64,000 bases of DNA from an uncultured Dehalococcoidia bacterium (lineage in GTDB: Bacteria; Chloroflexota; Dehalococcoidia; Lucifugimonadales; CAJWER01): assembly GCA_958296115.1 (NCBI GenBank), contig OY282442.1, forward strand, positions 592,001 through 656,000, given 5' to 3'. The notes under the pieces were generated by a model, which worked only from the letters and a program-made list of their open reading frames with translations, was not told the DNA's origin and did not search any database. A program made the translations under genes and the position numbers. Below are positions 43,579-52,627 of this stretch, piece by piece (the first letter of the stretch is position 1; each line of letters starts with the position of its first letter).

Positions 43579-44413
43579 ACCGCGCCGCAAACGCCTCCGG
43601 GAATCCTGCCGTCTTGCCAAGCACGTACTCAGGGGCGAGATCACCCGTGTCCGGATGGAACAGAGCCTCGAACATGAACATACCCGCGTACTCGATGTCC
43701 CTCAGCGCGGCGAACACCTCCGCCCATTCGAGGTTGCCGTCCATTGGCGATATGTGGTCCCTCTCCAGGAAGTCGTGCAGGTGCAGATGTATCAGCCTGC
43801 CGCCGCACTGGGCGAGCGTCTGCCGCGCCCGGTCTGACTTCACGAACGGGTTCACGCCGTCCGCGTCCCGCGTGTGGCCCACGTCAACGACCATGCCGAA
43901 CCGCTCCGAGCCGATTACGTCCACGAGCGCCATGTAGTCCTGCAGGTTCTGCCCGTTCTCGTTGGCGAGCCTGATGGACGACCCTTCCAGCGCCTCGAGC
44001 GTCTCCAGTATCGTCCTCTCCGACTCGTCCGACGTCCCGAAGTGGCACACCAGCACGTCCGCGCCCATCTCCTCGGCGACGCGCGCGGCTGCAGCCGCCT
44101 CGCGCGCGGCCGCCCGCCGCGTGGTCTCGTCCTGCGACTCGTAAGGCAGGGTCGGGCCGTGCGCCGACACTATCCTCACGCCCTGCTCCCCGCACTCGCG
44201 GACCACCTCGCGCGCCTGGTCTCGGCTGCCGAAGTCGAAGTGGTCGGGCGACTTTATCCCGCACACCTCCATGTTGGCGATGCCCGCGGCTCGAAACGCC
44301 GCCACCTCTCGCGCTCCCAGCCGCGCCTTCTCTCCACTCAGGGGGAACGCCGATGTTGACGCTCCCAGCCTGTCCCTAATCTCGTCGGCAGTGTACGGCA
44401 GAGCGCTGACCAT
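43571..44413 (-). CDS. Sugar phosphate isomerase/epimerase-like TIM barrel (AP endonuclease 2 superfamily)
   Basis: A 280-residue protein with the xylose isomerase-like barrel pattern: ANMEVCGIKSPDHFDFGS, VRIVSAHGPTLPYES, ADVLVCHFGTSDESERTILETLEAL, IRLANENGQNLQDYMALVDVIG, GMVVDVGHTRDADG and LIHLHLHDFLERDHISPMDGNLEWAEVFAAL. The His, Glu and Asp residues expected to bind a divalent metal are present. Substrate unknown. ATG 44413 has AAGGAG seven bases upstream. The 93 bases up to recQ hold a degenerate hairpin (CCCATCC...GGATGGG, 44453-44496). Confidence 0.82.
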   Translation of the reverse strand: MVSALPYTADEIRDRLGASTSAFPLSGEKARLGAREVAAFRAAGIANMEVCGIKSPDHFDFGSRDQAREVVRECGEQGVRIVSAHGPTLPYESQDETTRRAAAREAAAAARVAEEMGADVLVCHFGTSDESERTILETLEALEGSSIRLANENGQNLQDYMALVDVIGSERFGMVVDVGHTRDADGVNPFVKSDRARQTLAQCGGRLIHLHLHDFLERDHISPMDGNLEWAEVFAALRDIEYAGMFMFEALFHPDTGDLAPEYVLGKTAGFPEAFAARYG

Positions 44414-44506
44414 GGGTTCTCTCCTTTTGCTCCTGATGCTCCCTGATTGTACGCCCATCCCAACCTCTTGTCCCTTCCCCTCAGGGTGAGGATGGGGCTT
44501 GCACAA

Positions 44507-46678
44507 CTAACGCGCGTCCCCGCCGCTGGAGTTCTGCCGTATGTGCAGTCGCACCAGCCTGATCTCCTCGAACGAATACCCGCCGCCCAGCCGGTCCTTC
44601 ACGGGCGCCAGGCGGTCACTGTCCTCGACTCGGAGGGCATACTCTATCCGCGCGTACTTGTGCGGCGGCGGCAGGATGTGGGTGACGTCGAACGGCTCGC
44701 CTGATTCTGCAAGCCGTTCCAAGTGCGTGAGCGCCGTCTGCTGGGCGATGCCGCGCCGGGCGGCAATCTCTGCGACGTTCAGCCCCTCGCGCACCATCTC
44801 CAGGGTCCGCGTGTGAGTCTGGCCCACCTCCTGACGGCCTGCGGGCGCGTGCGGATTGCCGGTCCTCGCGCCGCCGCGCTCCTGGGCGTGCCCGCGGATA
44901 GCCGCGATGAACCGGTCGCCGAACTGCTGGAGCTTCGACTCTCCCACGCCCTTGACGCGCAGGAGCGAGTCGCTGTCCCGCGGCGCGTGGATTGCCATCT
45001 GGCGCAGGGCGGCGTCGCCGAACACCACGAACGCGGGCACGTCCATCTCGCCGGCTATCTTCTTGCGAACGGCGCGCAGCTTGTCGAAGAGCTCGGCGTC
45101 GGGCTCGCCCGCCGCGTCCGCGCGGGGCGGCGCGCGCCTGGTCAGCGTCATGGTCTCCCGGCCCTTCAGGAATTCCCGGCCCCGCTCGGTAACGTACAGG
45201 GTCGGGTAGTCTCCGTCGGTCCGCCGCGCCGCCAGACCCTTGTCTATGAGCTGGTCGAGCGCATCCTTCACGTCGTCGTCCGGCATTCCCTTCACACTGC
45301 CATATACCCGCAGCTCGTCGTGTCCGAATTGCAGCACGCGCTTGGAGCGGCTGCCCCTGAGCACGGCGGCGACGTGGTTCGCGCCGAACCGCTCGCCCAT
45401 CCGTATCACGGCGGACAATGCCTTCTGCGCGATGTCGGTCCCGTCATACGCGCTCGCGGCGTCCGGCTCCTCCGAATCTGCCAGGCATACGTCGCACGCT
45501 CCGCAATTCTCATCCGGCCAAGCCTCGCCGAAGTAGCCCAGCAGGAACGCGCGCCGGCACGTCCGGGCTTCGCCGTACTCGACCATCTTCGCCAACTTCT
45601 CCTCCGCGTTCTCACGCTCCGCGTCCTTGAGCCGCCGTATGAAGTACTCCTGGTTGATCTTGTCGGCGTAGGAGTAGAACAGCGCGCACTCGCTCGGCAG
45701 CCCGTCCCGCCCGGCTCGGCCCGTCTCCTGGTAGTAGCCCTCGATGGTCTTTGGCAGGTCGTAGTGGACGACCAAGCGCACGTTGGGCTTGTCCACTCCC
45801 ATCCCGAACGCTATGGTCGCCACGATGATAGGGGCGTCGCCGCTGATGAACCGCTCCTGCGTCTCCCGCCGCACTTCGTCCTCCAGCCCGGCGTGATAAG
45901 GCAGCGCCCGTAAGCCGCGCGCCGACAGGTCAGCGGCAAGGGTTTCTGTATTCTGCCGCGAGAAGCGATAGACTATCGCCGAGCCGTCCCCGATACGGCG
46001 CAGCAGCTCGACCAGCGTGTCGAAGCTCCTGCGCTTGGGCATCACCCGGTAGGTCAGGTTCGGCCTGTTGAAGCTGGCGACGAATGGCTCGGCGTTCGGC
46101 ATCCGAAGCTGGTCCAAGATGTCCTGGCGCACCCGCTCGGTCGCCGTGGCAGTCAACGCGATGACGGGGACTTTCGGAAGGGCGTCCCGCAGGGACTGGA
46201 GTTTGCGGTAGTCGGGCCTGAAGTCGTGGCCCCACTCCGAGATGCAGTGCGCCTCGTCGATCGCTATCAGACTGAGATTGATGTAGCGGAGGAAGTCGTC
46301 GCGGAAGCGCTGCAGCGAAACCCGCTCCGGCGCGGCGTACAGGATGTCGAGCCGGCCCCCGTACGCCTCCTTCCGCACGCGCCGCGCGTCCTCGTAGGTC
46401 ATCGAGCTGTTTATGAAGTCGGCGGCGATGCCCCGCCGCTTCAGCGCGTCCACCTGGTCCTTCATCATCGCAATCAGCGGCGAGACCACCAGCGTAACCC
46501 CGTCCATGCAGAGCGCCGGGAGTTGGTAGCACAACGACTTGCCGCTGCCCGTAGGCATCAGCGCTAGCGAGTCCCGCCCCGCCAACACGTTATCTATCAC
46601 CTCCTCCTGCAACGGCAAGAAGGAGCTATGCCCAAACCTGTCCTTCAGAACTTCGTATTTTCGAGAGGCTGGCGTCAA
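44507..46678 (-). CDS. recQ: ATP-dependent DNA helicase RecQ
   Basis: A 723-residue SF2 helicase with all expected parts: motif 0 FGHSSFLPLQEEVI, Walker A MPTGSGKSLCYQLPAL, SPLIAMMKDQ, DEAH box IAIDEAHCISEWGHDFRPDY, LTATAT, IVYRFSRQNTE, HAGLEDEVR, VATIAFGMGVDKPNVR and QETGRAGRDG. A zinc region follows (C-R-R ... ENCGACDVCL), then RQC, an HRDC domain (ELFDKLRAVRKKIAGEM..., about 525-600) and a C-terminal helix-turn-helix tail (LEMVREGLNVAEIAARRG). It works in recombination repair. The start is TTG 46678, the first possible codon after an in-frame stop; no ATG exists before the core. Confidence 0.95.
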   Translation of the reverse strand: MTPASRKYEVLKDRFGHSSFLPLQEEVIDNVLAGRDSLALMPTGSGKSLCYQLPALCMDGVTLVVSPLIAMMKDQVDALKRRGIAADFINSSMTYEDARRVRKEAYGGRLDILYAAPERVSLQRFRDDFLRYINLSLIAIDEAHCISEWGHDFRPDYRKLQSLRDALPKVPVIALTATATERVRQDILDQLRMPNAEPFVASFNRPNLTYRVMPKRRSFDTLVELLRRIGDGSAIVYRFSRQNTETLAADLSARGLRALPYHAGLEDEVRRETQERFISGDAPIIVATIAFGMGVDKPNVRLVVHYDLPKTIEGYYQETGRAGRDGLPSECALFYSYADKINQEYFIRRLKDAERENAEEKLAKMVEYGEARTCRRAFLLGYFGEAWPDENCGACDVCLADSEEPDAASAYDGTDIAQKALSAVIRMGERFGANHVAAVLRGSRSKRVLQFGHDELRVYGSVKGMPDDDVKDALDQLIDKGLAARRTDGDYPTLYVTERGREFLKGRETMTLTRRAPPRADAAGEPDAELFDKLRAVRKKIAGEMDVPAFVVFGDAALRQMAIHAPRDSDSLLRVKGVGESKLQQFGDRFIAAIRGHAQERGGARTGNPHAPAGRQEVGQTHTRTLEMVREGLNVAEIAARRGIAQQTALTHLERLAESGEPFDVTHILPPPHKYARIEYALRVEDSDRLAPVKDRLGGGYSFEEIRLVRLHIRQNSSGGDAR

Positions 46679-46814
46679 TGTGCGTTAGCGCCGGCAACTG
46701 CGCGGTTGTACGCGGTCGTCAAGATGTTCAGCGGCACGGCGCATTTAGCCGCCCTCGCCGCTCAAGGCTGACGTCCGAGCGCGTGTCCGCCGAGAGGCCG
46801 GCGGATAGGCCGTC

Positions 46815-47222
46815 CTACTCCTCGGCGATGTACTTGGACGGGCACTTCACAATCACAGAGTGGCTGCGAAAAACGCCGTCCTCGTCGTAGGTCCCTTCCA
46901 GAATCAGCTCCGAGTGCTCGTTGAAGAAGAGGTCGGGTATCACGCCGTCGTGCCTAGCCGATATGCTCTGGTCTCCGTCGGTGATGGTGAACGCGGCTAC
47001 CGTCGAGCCGGGCTGGCGCTCGAACGAGTCCTGCACCAGCTTGCCGTTCACGCGGACCGCGCGGCCATCGTCCGACGCGCCGCGCTCGACGAGCTCGCCC
47101 ACCGTCAGGTAGTAGGCCGTGGCGCTCTGGAATGCCTGGAAGGCGAAGTATCCGAACGCCGCAGTCAGCGCCGCGGCCGCGAGCAGTATCTTGACCCTGT
47201 GCGCGGACAGGAGCCTATCCAT
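46815..47222 (-). CDS. ccmE: Cytochrome c maturation haem chaperone CcmE, cysteine (CxxxY) variant
   Basis: A 135-residue protein with an N-terminal membrane helix (VKILLAAAALTAAFGYFAF) and an OB-fold periplasmic domain: TVGELVERG, RAVRVNGKLVQDSF, AAFTITDGDQSISARHDGVIPDLF, ELILEGTYDEDGVFRSHSV. The haem-binding site, normally HxxxY, is VKCPSKY here, so Cys replaces the covalent His, as in the archaeal and some bacterial CcmE forms. It receives haem from CcmC and passes it on for attachment to apocytochrome c. It starts directly after the CcmD-like gene ends. Confidence 0.9.
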   Translation of the reverse strand: MDRLLSAHRVKILLAAAALTAAFGYFAFQAFQSATAYYLTVGELVERGASDDGRAVRVNGKLVQDSFERQPGSTVAAFTITDGDQSISARHDGVIPDLFFNEHSELILEGTYDEDGVFRSHSVIVKCPSKYIAEE

Positions 47223-47561
47223 CTACCAGCCCGCCCCCTCGGTTTCGCGTCTCTCCTCGATGATCCCTCTCAACGCGTCGATCTCCCGGCGCATCTCGCG
47301 CTGCCGGCGCGACATGATGAATACGTATCCGAAGAACCCCCCCCAGGTGACGATATACACCCCGAACAGGAGGCCCAGGTTCGCCTCCGGCCCGGATCCG
47401 CCGTCCTGTTGGCCCTGGCGCTGCGCGGCGGACTCGCTGGGCAGGTCCTCGGTCGAAGCTTGGGCGGCCGTCGCGCCAAGCGCGCCGATGACAAGAGCCA
47501 CCACCAGAGCCGCCGCCGCGCGACGCGCTCCCACGCTACGCCGTCCGTCGGTAAAGCTCAT
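47223..47561 (-). CDS. CcmD-like haem exporter subunit with signal-like extension
   Basis: A 112-residue protein. The C-terminal half matches CcmD: GLLFGVYIVTWGGFFGYVFIMSRRQREMRREID, a single membrane helix with a basic cytoplasmic coiled tail. Unlike most CcmD proteins (40-70 residues), it has an N-terminal hydrophobic segment (AAAALVVALVIGALGATAAQAS) that looks like a cleavable signal peptide plus a Gln/Gly-rich loop. CcmD links CcmC, CcmE and the exporter. The gene overlaps the end of ccmC by 26 bases and abuts ccmE, so translation is coupled. Confidence 0.75.
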   Translation of the reverse strand: MSFTDGRRSVGARRAAAALVVALVIGALGATAAQASTEDLPSESAAQRQGQQDGGSGPEANLGLLFGVYIVTWGGFFGYVFIMSRRQREMRREIDALRGIIEERRETEGAGW

Positions 47562-48264
47562 CGACCGAGGCCTCGGAGCGGCGCAGCGCGTACCTCTCTA
47601 TCAGGGTGTAGACGTACAGCAGCGTGAACGCGGCCAGCGCCACCACGAGCGCCACCGCCATCCTCGGGTCGATAGCTCCGGACTCCGCCACAGGGCCGAC
47701 CACCAGGGACGGATGGGTGGTCCGCCAGAGGTTGGCCGCGTAATAGACCAGGGGCGCGTCGATAGCGCCGATCATGGCGACCACCGCGCCGTACCGAGCC
47801 CCCTGCGATCCCCGAGGCCCATAGGCGCGAAGCATCAGGTAGCCGACGTATATGAACCACAGCACGAGCGTCAGCGTCAACTTTGGGTCCCACGTCCACC
47901 AGACGCCCCAAGTTGCCTTGCCCCACATGGCGCCGGTCACGATGGCAAGCGACGTCAACAGGGCCCCGATCTCCGCGGCCGAGTATGCGACGCTGTCCCA
48001 CGACTCGCGCCTGGTGACCAGGTGCGCCACGCTGGCGACGCCAACCACCACTATGGAGAACAGCCCCAGGATGGCCACAGGCACGTGGAAGTACAGCACG
48101 CGCTGCGAGACTCCCAGGTTCGCGTCGGTCGGCGCCCAGAAGAAGACGAGGTACAGGGTGACGGCCATGAGAGCCGCGCACGCTATCAACAGCCCGTCCC
48201 GAACGAACCCCCTGGGGCCTTCCGCAACGGGCGCGGGAAGGACCGCCGTGTTCTCTAGTGTCAT
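47536..48264 (-). CDS. ccmC: Haem handling protein CcmC
   Basis: A 242-residue membrane protein with six helices. The tryptophan-rich haem motif of the family is present as GKATWGVWWTWDPKLTLTLVLWFIYVGYL, and the flanking His residues in RVLYFHVPVAILG and AHLVTRR. CcmC loads haem onto CcmE at the outer face of the membrane in the System I pathway. AAGGAGG lies six bases before ATG. A -10-like TATGAT (48311-48316) stands 47 bases upstream on the same strand. CcmA, B, F and H are not in the window. Confidence 0.92.
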   Translation of the reverse strand: MTLENTAVLPAPVAEGPRGFVRDGLLIACAALMAVTLYLVFFWAPTDANLGVSQRVLYFHVPVAILGLFSIVVVGVASVAHLVTRRESWDSVAYSAAEIGALLTSLAIVTGAMWGKATWGVWWTWDPKLTLTLVLWFIYVGYLMLRAYGPRGSQGARYGAVVAMIGAIDAPLVYYAANLWRTTHPSLVVGPVAESGAIDPRMAVALVVALAAFTLLYVYTLIERYALRRSEASVDELYRRTA

Positions 48265-48494
48265 GCGCTATCCTCCTTGGGATCTGAATCCACTCGACGA
48301 TAGGGAGTTTATCATAAACCGCCGTCCCGGCGTAAGTCGGACCCAGCCCGGAACCCAGGGCAATCGCATCTTATTGAGCGAGTAGATTGATGAGGCAGAG
48401 GGCAGGCGCTTGAATCAGGATTTGCGAGATTGCGGGGGATTTTCAGGATTGGGGAATGCAGGCGACGCCTGCGCTCCAGTATGAGGGGCGGCGG

Positions 48495-48545
48495 GCTGAA
48501 TCACCCTCACCCTAGCCCTCTCCCATCGAGGGAGAGGGGATAAGA
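48495..48545. repeat. Short interspersed hairpin element
   Basis: CCCTCTCCC (48516-48524), 5-base loop, GGGAGAGGG (48530-48538), preceded by TCACCCTCACCCTAG and followed by GATAAG. A degenerate neighbour follows at 48565-48600. Confidence 0.7.
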
Positions 48546-48628
48546 TGGGCGCGTTGAATTGCCTTCACCCTGGGTCTCTCCCCGTGAGGGGGAGTGATGA
48601 AGGCTGGCGCCCTCTTGGCGCCTTCGTC

Positions 48629-49337
48629 TATGTTCGCGTTGTCTCTGGCCGGCTCCTTTTGCGGGCTTATCACCCTCACCCCAGCCCTCTCCCGTCTAGG
48701 GAGATGGGATAAGGCGGGGAATCGCCCTTATCCTTGCCCTTTCCCTTCGGGGGAGGGGACGCAGGGCGGGGGCATTCGCCCTCACCCTGGCCCTTTCCCC
48801 CGTGAGGGAGAGGGTACTTGGCGGGTCTTGCGACCCGCGTCCTGTCTACTCCTGGTTCCCCCGCTCTCGCGGGAGATGAGTTTGCCTTGCAAGGCAGTGA
48901 CTCCGGTACTTGCTTCGAGGATGCCGACGTCGATCGCCCGCCGACACTGGGGATGCAGCCCCTCCTCTAACTTTCCCGGACGGCTGACGGGCCCTTGCGG
49001 GACCGTCTGCGTTTCGCGCTTGGTCCTTCCACCCGCCAAGGCGTCGGGCTGCGCTGGCTACGGTCCTCCCGTGTTACCGAGAGTCCGCACCTGGAACGGG
49101 GGAGGCGCATTTGGCACTGCGTCCTCCTGGGGGGGCGCCGAAACACAGAGCGACCTTCTCATACCGCGGGGGCCCCGTCCCAACAGCAGCGGCGGCATGA
49201 ATACCCTGAAGATTTGGCAGAGGTGGGTCTGTGCTCGTTTGGTGTACGCCCCTTCGGGCCGTCTACTAGACTAGCACGGCTGTTCTCGCGGTGTCAAGGG
49301 GTGATTCGGGGCAATTTGGGGGCAATTTTCGGGATTG
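48629..49337. repeat. ~700 bp dispersed repeat, copy 2
   Basis: Same sequence and orientation as 20681-21384, over 90% identical by eye, ending with the same GGCAATTTGGGGGCAATTTTC stretch at its right end. Together with the hairpin elements and short CGGGACGCCTGCGCTCC repeats (48461, 49346) it fills the 1150-base gap between ccmC and the enolase-superfamily gene; no protein-coding gene is supported here. Confidence 0.75.
49268..49297 (-). promoter_or_regulatory. Promoter inside dispersed repeat, copy 2
   Basis: TTGACA (49292-49297), 18-base spacer, TAGTCT (49268-49273), pointing leftward into the repeat, as in copy 1. Confidence 0.5.
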
Positions 49338-49414
49338 GAGATGCAGGCGGGACGCCTGCGCTCCTTTGCGGCAGGGAGGGCGCCTCCCCCTCGCCTGGCT
49401 CGCATTGGGAGCGC

Positions 49415-50566
49415 CTACCAGTTCGTGAAAGCTCCGTCGTTCCGTCTGAGCGTGGGCGGCCAGCCATGGCCGCTGTCGGCGCGCGACTCCGCAACCGCCT
49501 CGTCGATCTCGACGCCCAGACCCGGCCGGTCATTCGAGAACGAATAGCCGTCCAGCCATTCGACCTGCGTCGGGAACAGGTCCGTGTCGAACGTGCCGGG
49601 CTGCTTGGGCATCTCGCACACGCCGACGTTGGTCGAGGCCATGCAGAGCGCCACGCACGCCGCGGCGCTGACGGGCCCCAGTGGGTTGTGCGGCGCGATG
49701 TCTATGTAGTGGGTCTCGCACCAGTGAGTTATCTTGAGGGCCTCCGTCAGACCGCCGACGTTGCAGAGGTCTATCCTCGCGTAGCTGACCAGCTCCTCTT
49801 CTATCACCTCGCGGAAGCGCCACTTGCTCGACCACTGCTCACCAGCCGCTATCGGCAATCTCACCTGCCGCGCAAGGGTCCGGTAGCTGCCCGGATTCTC
49901 CGAGCGCAGCGGGTCCTCTATGAAGAACGGCTTGAACGGCTCCAGGTCCTTGCACATGGCTATGACGTGGGCCGTGTCCAGCCTGGTATGCACGTCGAAG
50001 CATATCTGCACGTCGGGCCCCACAGCCTCGCGGACCTGTCCCATCTGCTCGACAGCCAGGCGCATGGACTCGACCGGCTCCAGGCGAGCCTCGCCCCGCG
50101 CCTCGAACCTGCCCGACGTCTCCGGCTGGCCCCACCTCACGAACTTCCATCCGTCCTCCACCTTGCTCACGCAATTCTCCACGAGCGCCTCCGTGGTAGG
50201 CCCCTGGCAGTGAGGGTAGCAGACCACCTTGTCGCGCACCGGCCCGCCCAGCAGCTTGTGTACGGGCATCCCCAGCGCCTTGCCCTTGATGTCCCACAAC
50301 GCAATGTCTATCGCGCTGATGGCGCACGAGTACACGCCGTCCGCAGGAAAGAACGAGCCCCGGAACATGCGCTGCCAGAGCCGCTCGGTCCCGAAGGGGT
50401 CCTGGCCGACCACGAGCTCCGAAAGACCCTCCACGGCCCGCTCGATAGAGGCCCCCCAGAACCTGATGCCCGACTCGCCGAGTCCGTGGATGCCCGCGTC
50501 GGTCTCCACCTTCACGATGAACGACCCGCCCTTGATCCGCAGCGTCCTGATGCCCGTAACCTTCAT
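49415..50566 (-). CDS. Enolase superfamily enzyme (mandelate racemase / sugar-acid dehydratase type)
   Basis: A 383-residue protein with an N-terminal capping domain (VTGIRTLRIKGGSFIVKVETDAGIHGLGE) and a barrel domain carrying the three metal ligands in ICFDVHTRLD, FFIEDPLRSENP and IAAGEQWSSK, then VGGLTEALKI and the catalytic His in IDIAPHNPLGPVSAAA. The pattern is closest to galactonate- or mannonate-type sugar-acid dehydratases, but the exact substrate is not readable. ATG 50566 has GGGAGG eight bases upstream. Many enolase-superfamily paralogues are known in SAR202 genomes, where they are thought to attack recalcitrant organic acids. Confidence 0.88.
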   Translation of the reverse strand: MKVTGIRTLRIKGGSFIVKVETDAGIHGLGESGIRFWGASIERAVEGLSELVVGQDPFGTERLWQRMFRGSFFPADGVYSCAISAIDIALWDIKGKALGMPVHKLLGGPVRDKVVCYPHCQGPTTEALVENCVSKVEDGWKFVRWGQPETSGRFEARGEARLEPVESMRLAVEQMGQVREAVGPDVQICFDVHTRLDTAHVIAMCKDLEPFKPFFIEDPLRSENPGSYRTLARQVRLPIAAGEQWSSKWRFREVIEEELVSYARIDLCNVGGLTEALKITHWCETHYIDIAPHNPLGPVSAAACVALCMASTNVGVCEMPKQPGTFDTDLFPTQVEWLDGYSFSNDRPGLGVEIDEAVAESRADSGHGWPPTLRRNDGAFTNW

Positions 50567-50713
50567 GGAGCCGCCTCCCCGTAAGACTGAATGCCGGGGT
50601 AAAACATAGGCGACGCGCCGGGCCGGGTCAAGATCCGATAGATTGCCCAACCCCAAGGGCATTGCTACCATTCAGAGCGGCCCGCATCCCGCATCCGACT
50701 AGGCCAGGTGAAC

Positions 50714-51565
50714 ATGACGAACATCTACCTCGACCACGCGCTGATCGCCGTTCGCAGCCTGTCCGCCGCCGCGAAGCTCTACTCGTCCCTCGGATTCAAG
50801 GTTACTCCTGAGGGGCGGCATCCGGGCCGGGGCACGCACAACCGGCTCATAGTGTTCGGGCCGGAATACCTGGAGCTGATAGCCGTCCATGACCCCGGCG
50901 CGACCCCGTTCCGCCCCGGCATGACGAGCTTCCTGGAGTCGCGCGAGGGCCTCTACATGTTCGCCCTGGGGACGAGCGACCTCGACCGGGCCGTCGCGGA
51001 AATCCGCTCGCGCGGCGTAGGAGTCGCCGACCCGGTCCCTGGCAGGCGTGAGGCCAGCGAGACCCCGGGCTACACCTGGAGGAGCGCCAACCTCGGGGAT
51101 GCCCTGCCCGGGACCGAGTGCTTCCTGATCCAGCACGACCACACCGTCGCCGAGCGCTACACGCAGCCCCCGGATCCGGCTCGCCACCCCAACGGCGTGA
51201 CCGGCATACGCCGAATCACCCTCGCCGTCCAGGACGCCGAGTCCTCCGCCGACCGCTGGCAGGCCGTCCTGGGCATGGACGCCGCAGAGCTGCCTCCAGC
51301 CACCGGCCAAGAGCGTTGGCGTCTGGCGCTCGGCAACGCCTGCATTGACCTCGTGTCACCCACCGAGCCGGGCCCCCTTGCCGATTTCATACGGCGGCAC
51401 GGCGAGGCGCCCTACGAGCTCGCGCTCGAGACGCCGGACATCGGAGCCGCCGGCGCGGATATGCGCCGGCGAGGCGTCCCGCACAGGGCTGCGCCCGACG
51501 CTCCAGGCGCCCTGATAGAGCCAGCCCACGCCGCCGGCGCCAGGCTACGCCTGGAACAGGCATAG
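50714..51565 (+). CDS. VOC family (glyoxalase-like) protein
   Basis: A 283-residue protein with two vicinal-oxygen-chelate-like halves: NIYLDHALIAVRSLSAAAKLYSSLGFKVTPEGRHPGRGTHNRLIVFGPEYLELIAVHD (about 1-60, with metal-type His/Glu) and GIRRITLAVQDAESSADRWQAVLGM (about 155-180). It fits the glyoxalase-like domain of the PF13468 type. The family includes dioxygenases, isomerases and resistance proteins, so function is open. The start ATG 50714 follows AGGTGA; GTG 50708 is also in frame. It diverges from the enolase-superfamily gene. Confidence 0.82.
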   Translation: MTNIYLDHALIAVRSLSAAAKLYSSLGFKVTPEGRHPGRGTHNRLIVFGPEYLELIAVHDPGATPFRPGMTSFLESREGLYMFALGTSDLDRAVAEIRSRGVGVADPVPGRREASETPGYTWRSANLGDALPGTECFLIQHDHTVAERYTQPPDPARHPNGVTGIRRITLAVQDAESSADRWQAVLGMDAAELPPATGQERWRLALGNACIDLVSPTEPGPLADFIRRHGEAPYELALETPDIGAAGADMRRRGVPHRAAPDAPGALIEPAHAAGARLRLEQA

Positions 51566-51625
51566 CAATTTCGAACCACTTGGTGTAGCCTCTCCCTAAA
51601 TGGACTTGGCGGAGCAACTGGCGGC

Positions 51626-52627
51626 GTGCATAACACGGATGTCGTGGCGGATATGAAGGCAGTGGGAGGTCCCAGAGCCTCCTACCGCTTGTTTCCAATC
51701 GGAGCGGCGAGCAAGGACGATTTCCTCAGATCGCTCCGCAGCAACGGCAATCTGGACTACAAGCGCTACGCGGCGTCGCCCATCAGGTACGCTGGCGGCA
51801 AGAGCTTGGCGGTGGGCTACGTGATGGAGCGACTCCCCTCCGGCCTCTCACGCTTGGTCTCGCCGTTCGTAGGCGGGGCTTCCGTCGAGATCGCATGCGC
51901 CAACGAGCTCGGAATAGAGGTGCAGGCATATGACGTATTCGACATACTGACCAACTATTGGGAGGTACAACTGAATTCGCCGGTTGCCCTTGCGGAGAGA
52001 ATCAGGCAGTGGGAACCTAACAAGGCTGACTACGCAAGAGTCAAGAGGAGACTGCGGGCGCATTGGGACGGAAGCCAGTCTATCGCGGACAAGGTGGACT
52101 TGGCGGCGCACTACTGGTTCAATCACAACCTGAGTTACGGCCCCGGATTCCTCGGCTGGATGTCGAAGATCTACGAAGAGCCAGCGCGATTCGAGCGGCT
52201 GGTCGGCAAGGTCCGCGACTTCCATTGCGATAATCTGACTGTGGCGGATGGTTCATTCGAGCAGACCATGCCGCGCCATACCAACGATTTCCTATATTGC
52301 GATCCTCCCTACTACTTGGATGGCGACAGCCGGATGTTTCGCGGCATCTACCCCCAGAGGAACTTCCCAGTCCACCATAACGGGTTCGACCATGCCACGC
52401 TCCGCGACCTGCTTCACAAGCACAAGGGCGGGTTCATCCTCTCCTACAACGACTGCGCCGCCATCCGCGATTGGTACGCCGATTACCGAATCATAGAGGT
52501 CGAGTGGCAGTACACGCTTGGGCAGGGCGAAACGAGGATAGGCAAGAACCGCATAGAGAACGGCGTCAATCACCACATGAAGGAATCTCACGAGCTCCTG
52601 ATAACGGACATTGACATCCATGCCTAG
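51626..52627 (+). CDS. DNA adenine methyltransferase, D12 (Dam) class
   Basis: A 333-residue protein with the class-D12 N6-adenine methylase motifs: SPIRYAGGKSLAVGYV (motif X), LVSPFVGGASVEIACA (SAM-binding motif I), and the catalytic FLYCDPPYYLDGDS (motif IV, D-P-P-Y). The recognition part between residues 110 and 200 is unusual. It overlaps the next gene by eight bases (ATGCCTAG), making a two-gene restriction-modification unit. The start is uncertain: GTG 51626 is used, ATG 51653 is an alternative. The sequence target cannot be read. Confidence 0.87.
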   Translation: MHNTDVVADMKAVGGPRASYRLFPIGAASKDDFLRSLRSNGNLDYKRYAASPIRYAGGKSLAVGYVMERLPSGLSRLVSPFVGGASVEIACANELGIEVQAYDVFDILTNYWEVQLNSPVALAERIRQWEPNKADYARVKRRLRAHWDGSQSIADKVDLAAHYWFNHNLSYGPGFLGWMSKIYEEPARFERLVGKVRDFHCDNLTVADGSFEQTMPRHTNDFLYCDPPYYLDGDSRMFRGIYPQRNFPVHHNGFDHATLRDLLHKHKGGFILSYNDCAAIRDWYADYRIIEVEWQYTLGQGETRIGKNRIENGVNHHMKESHELLITDIDIHA

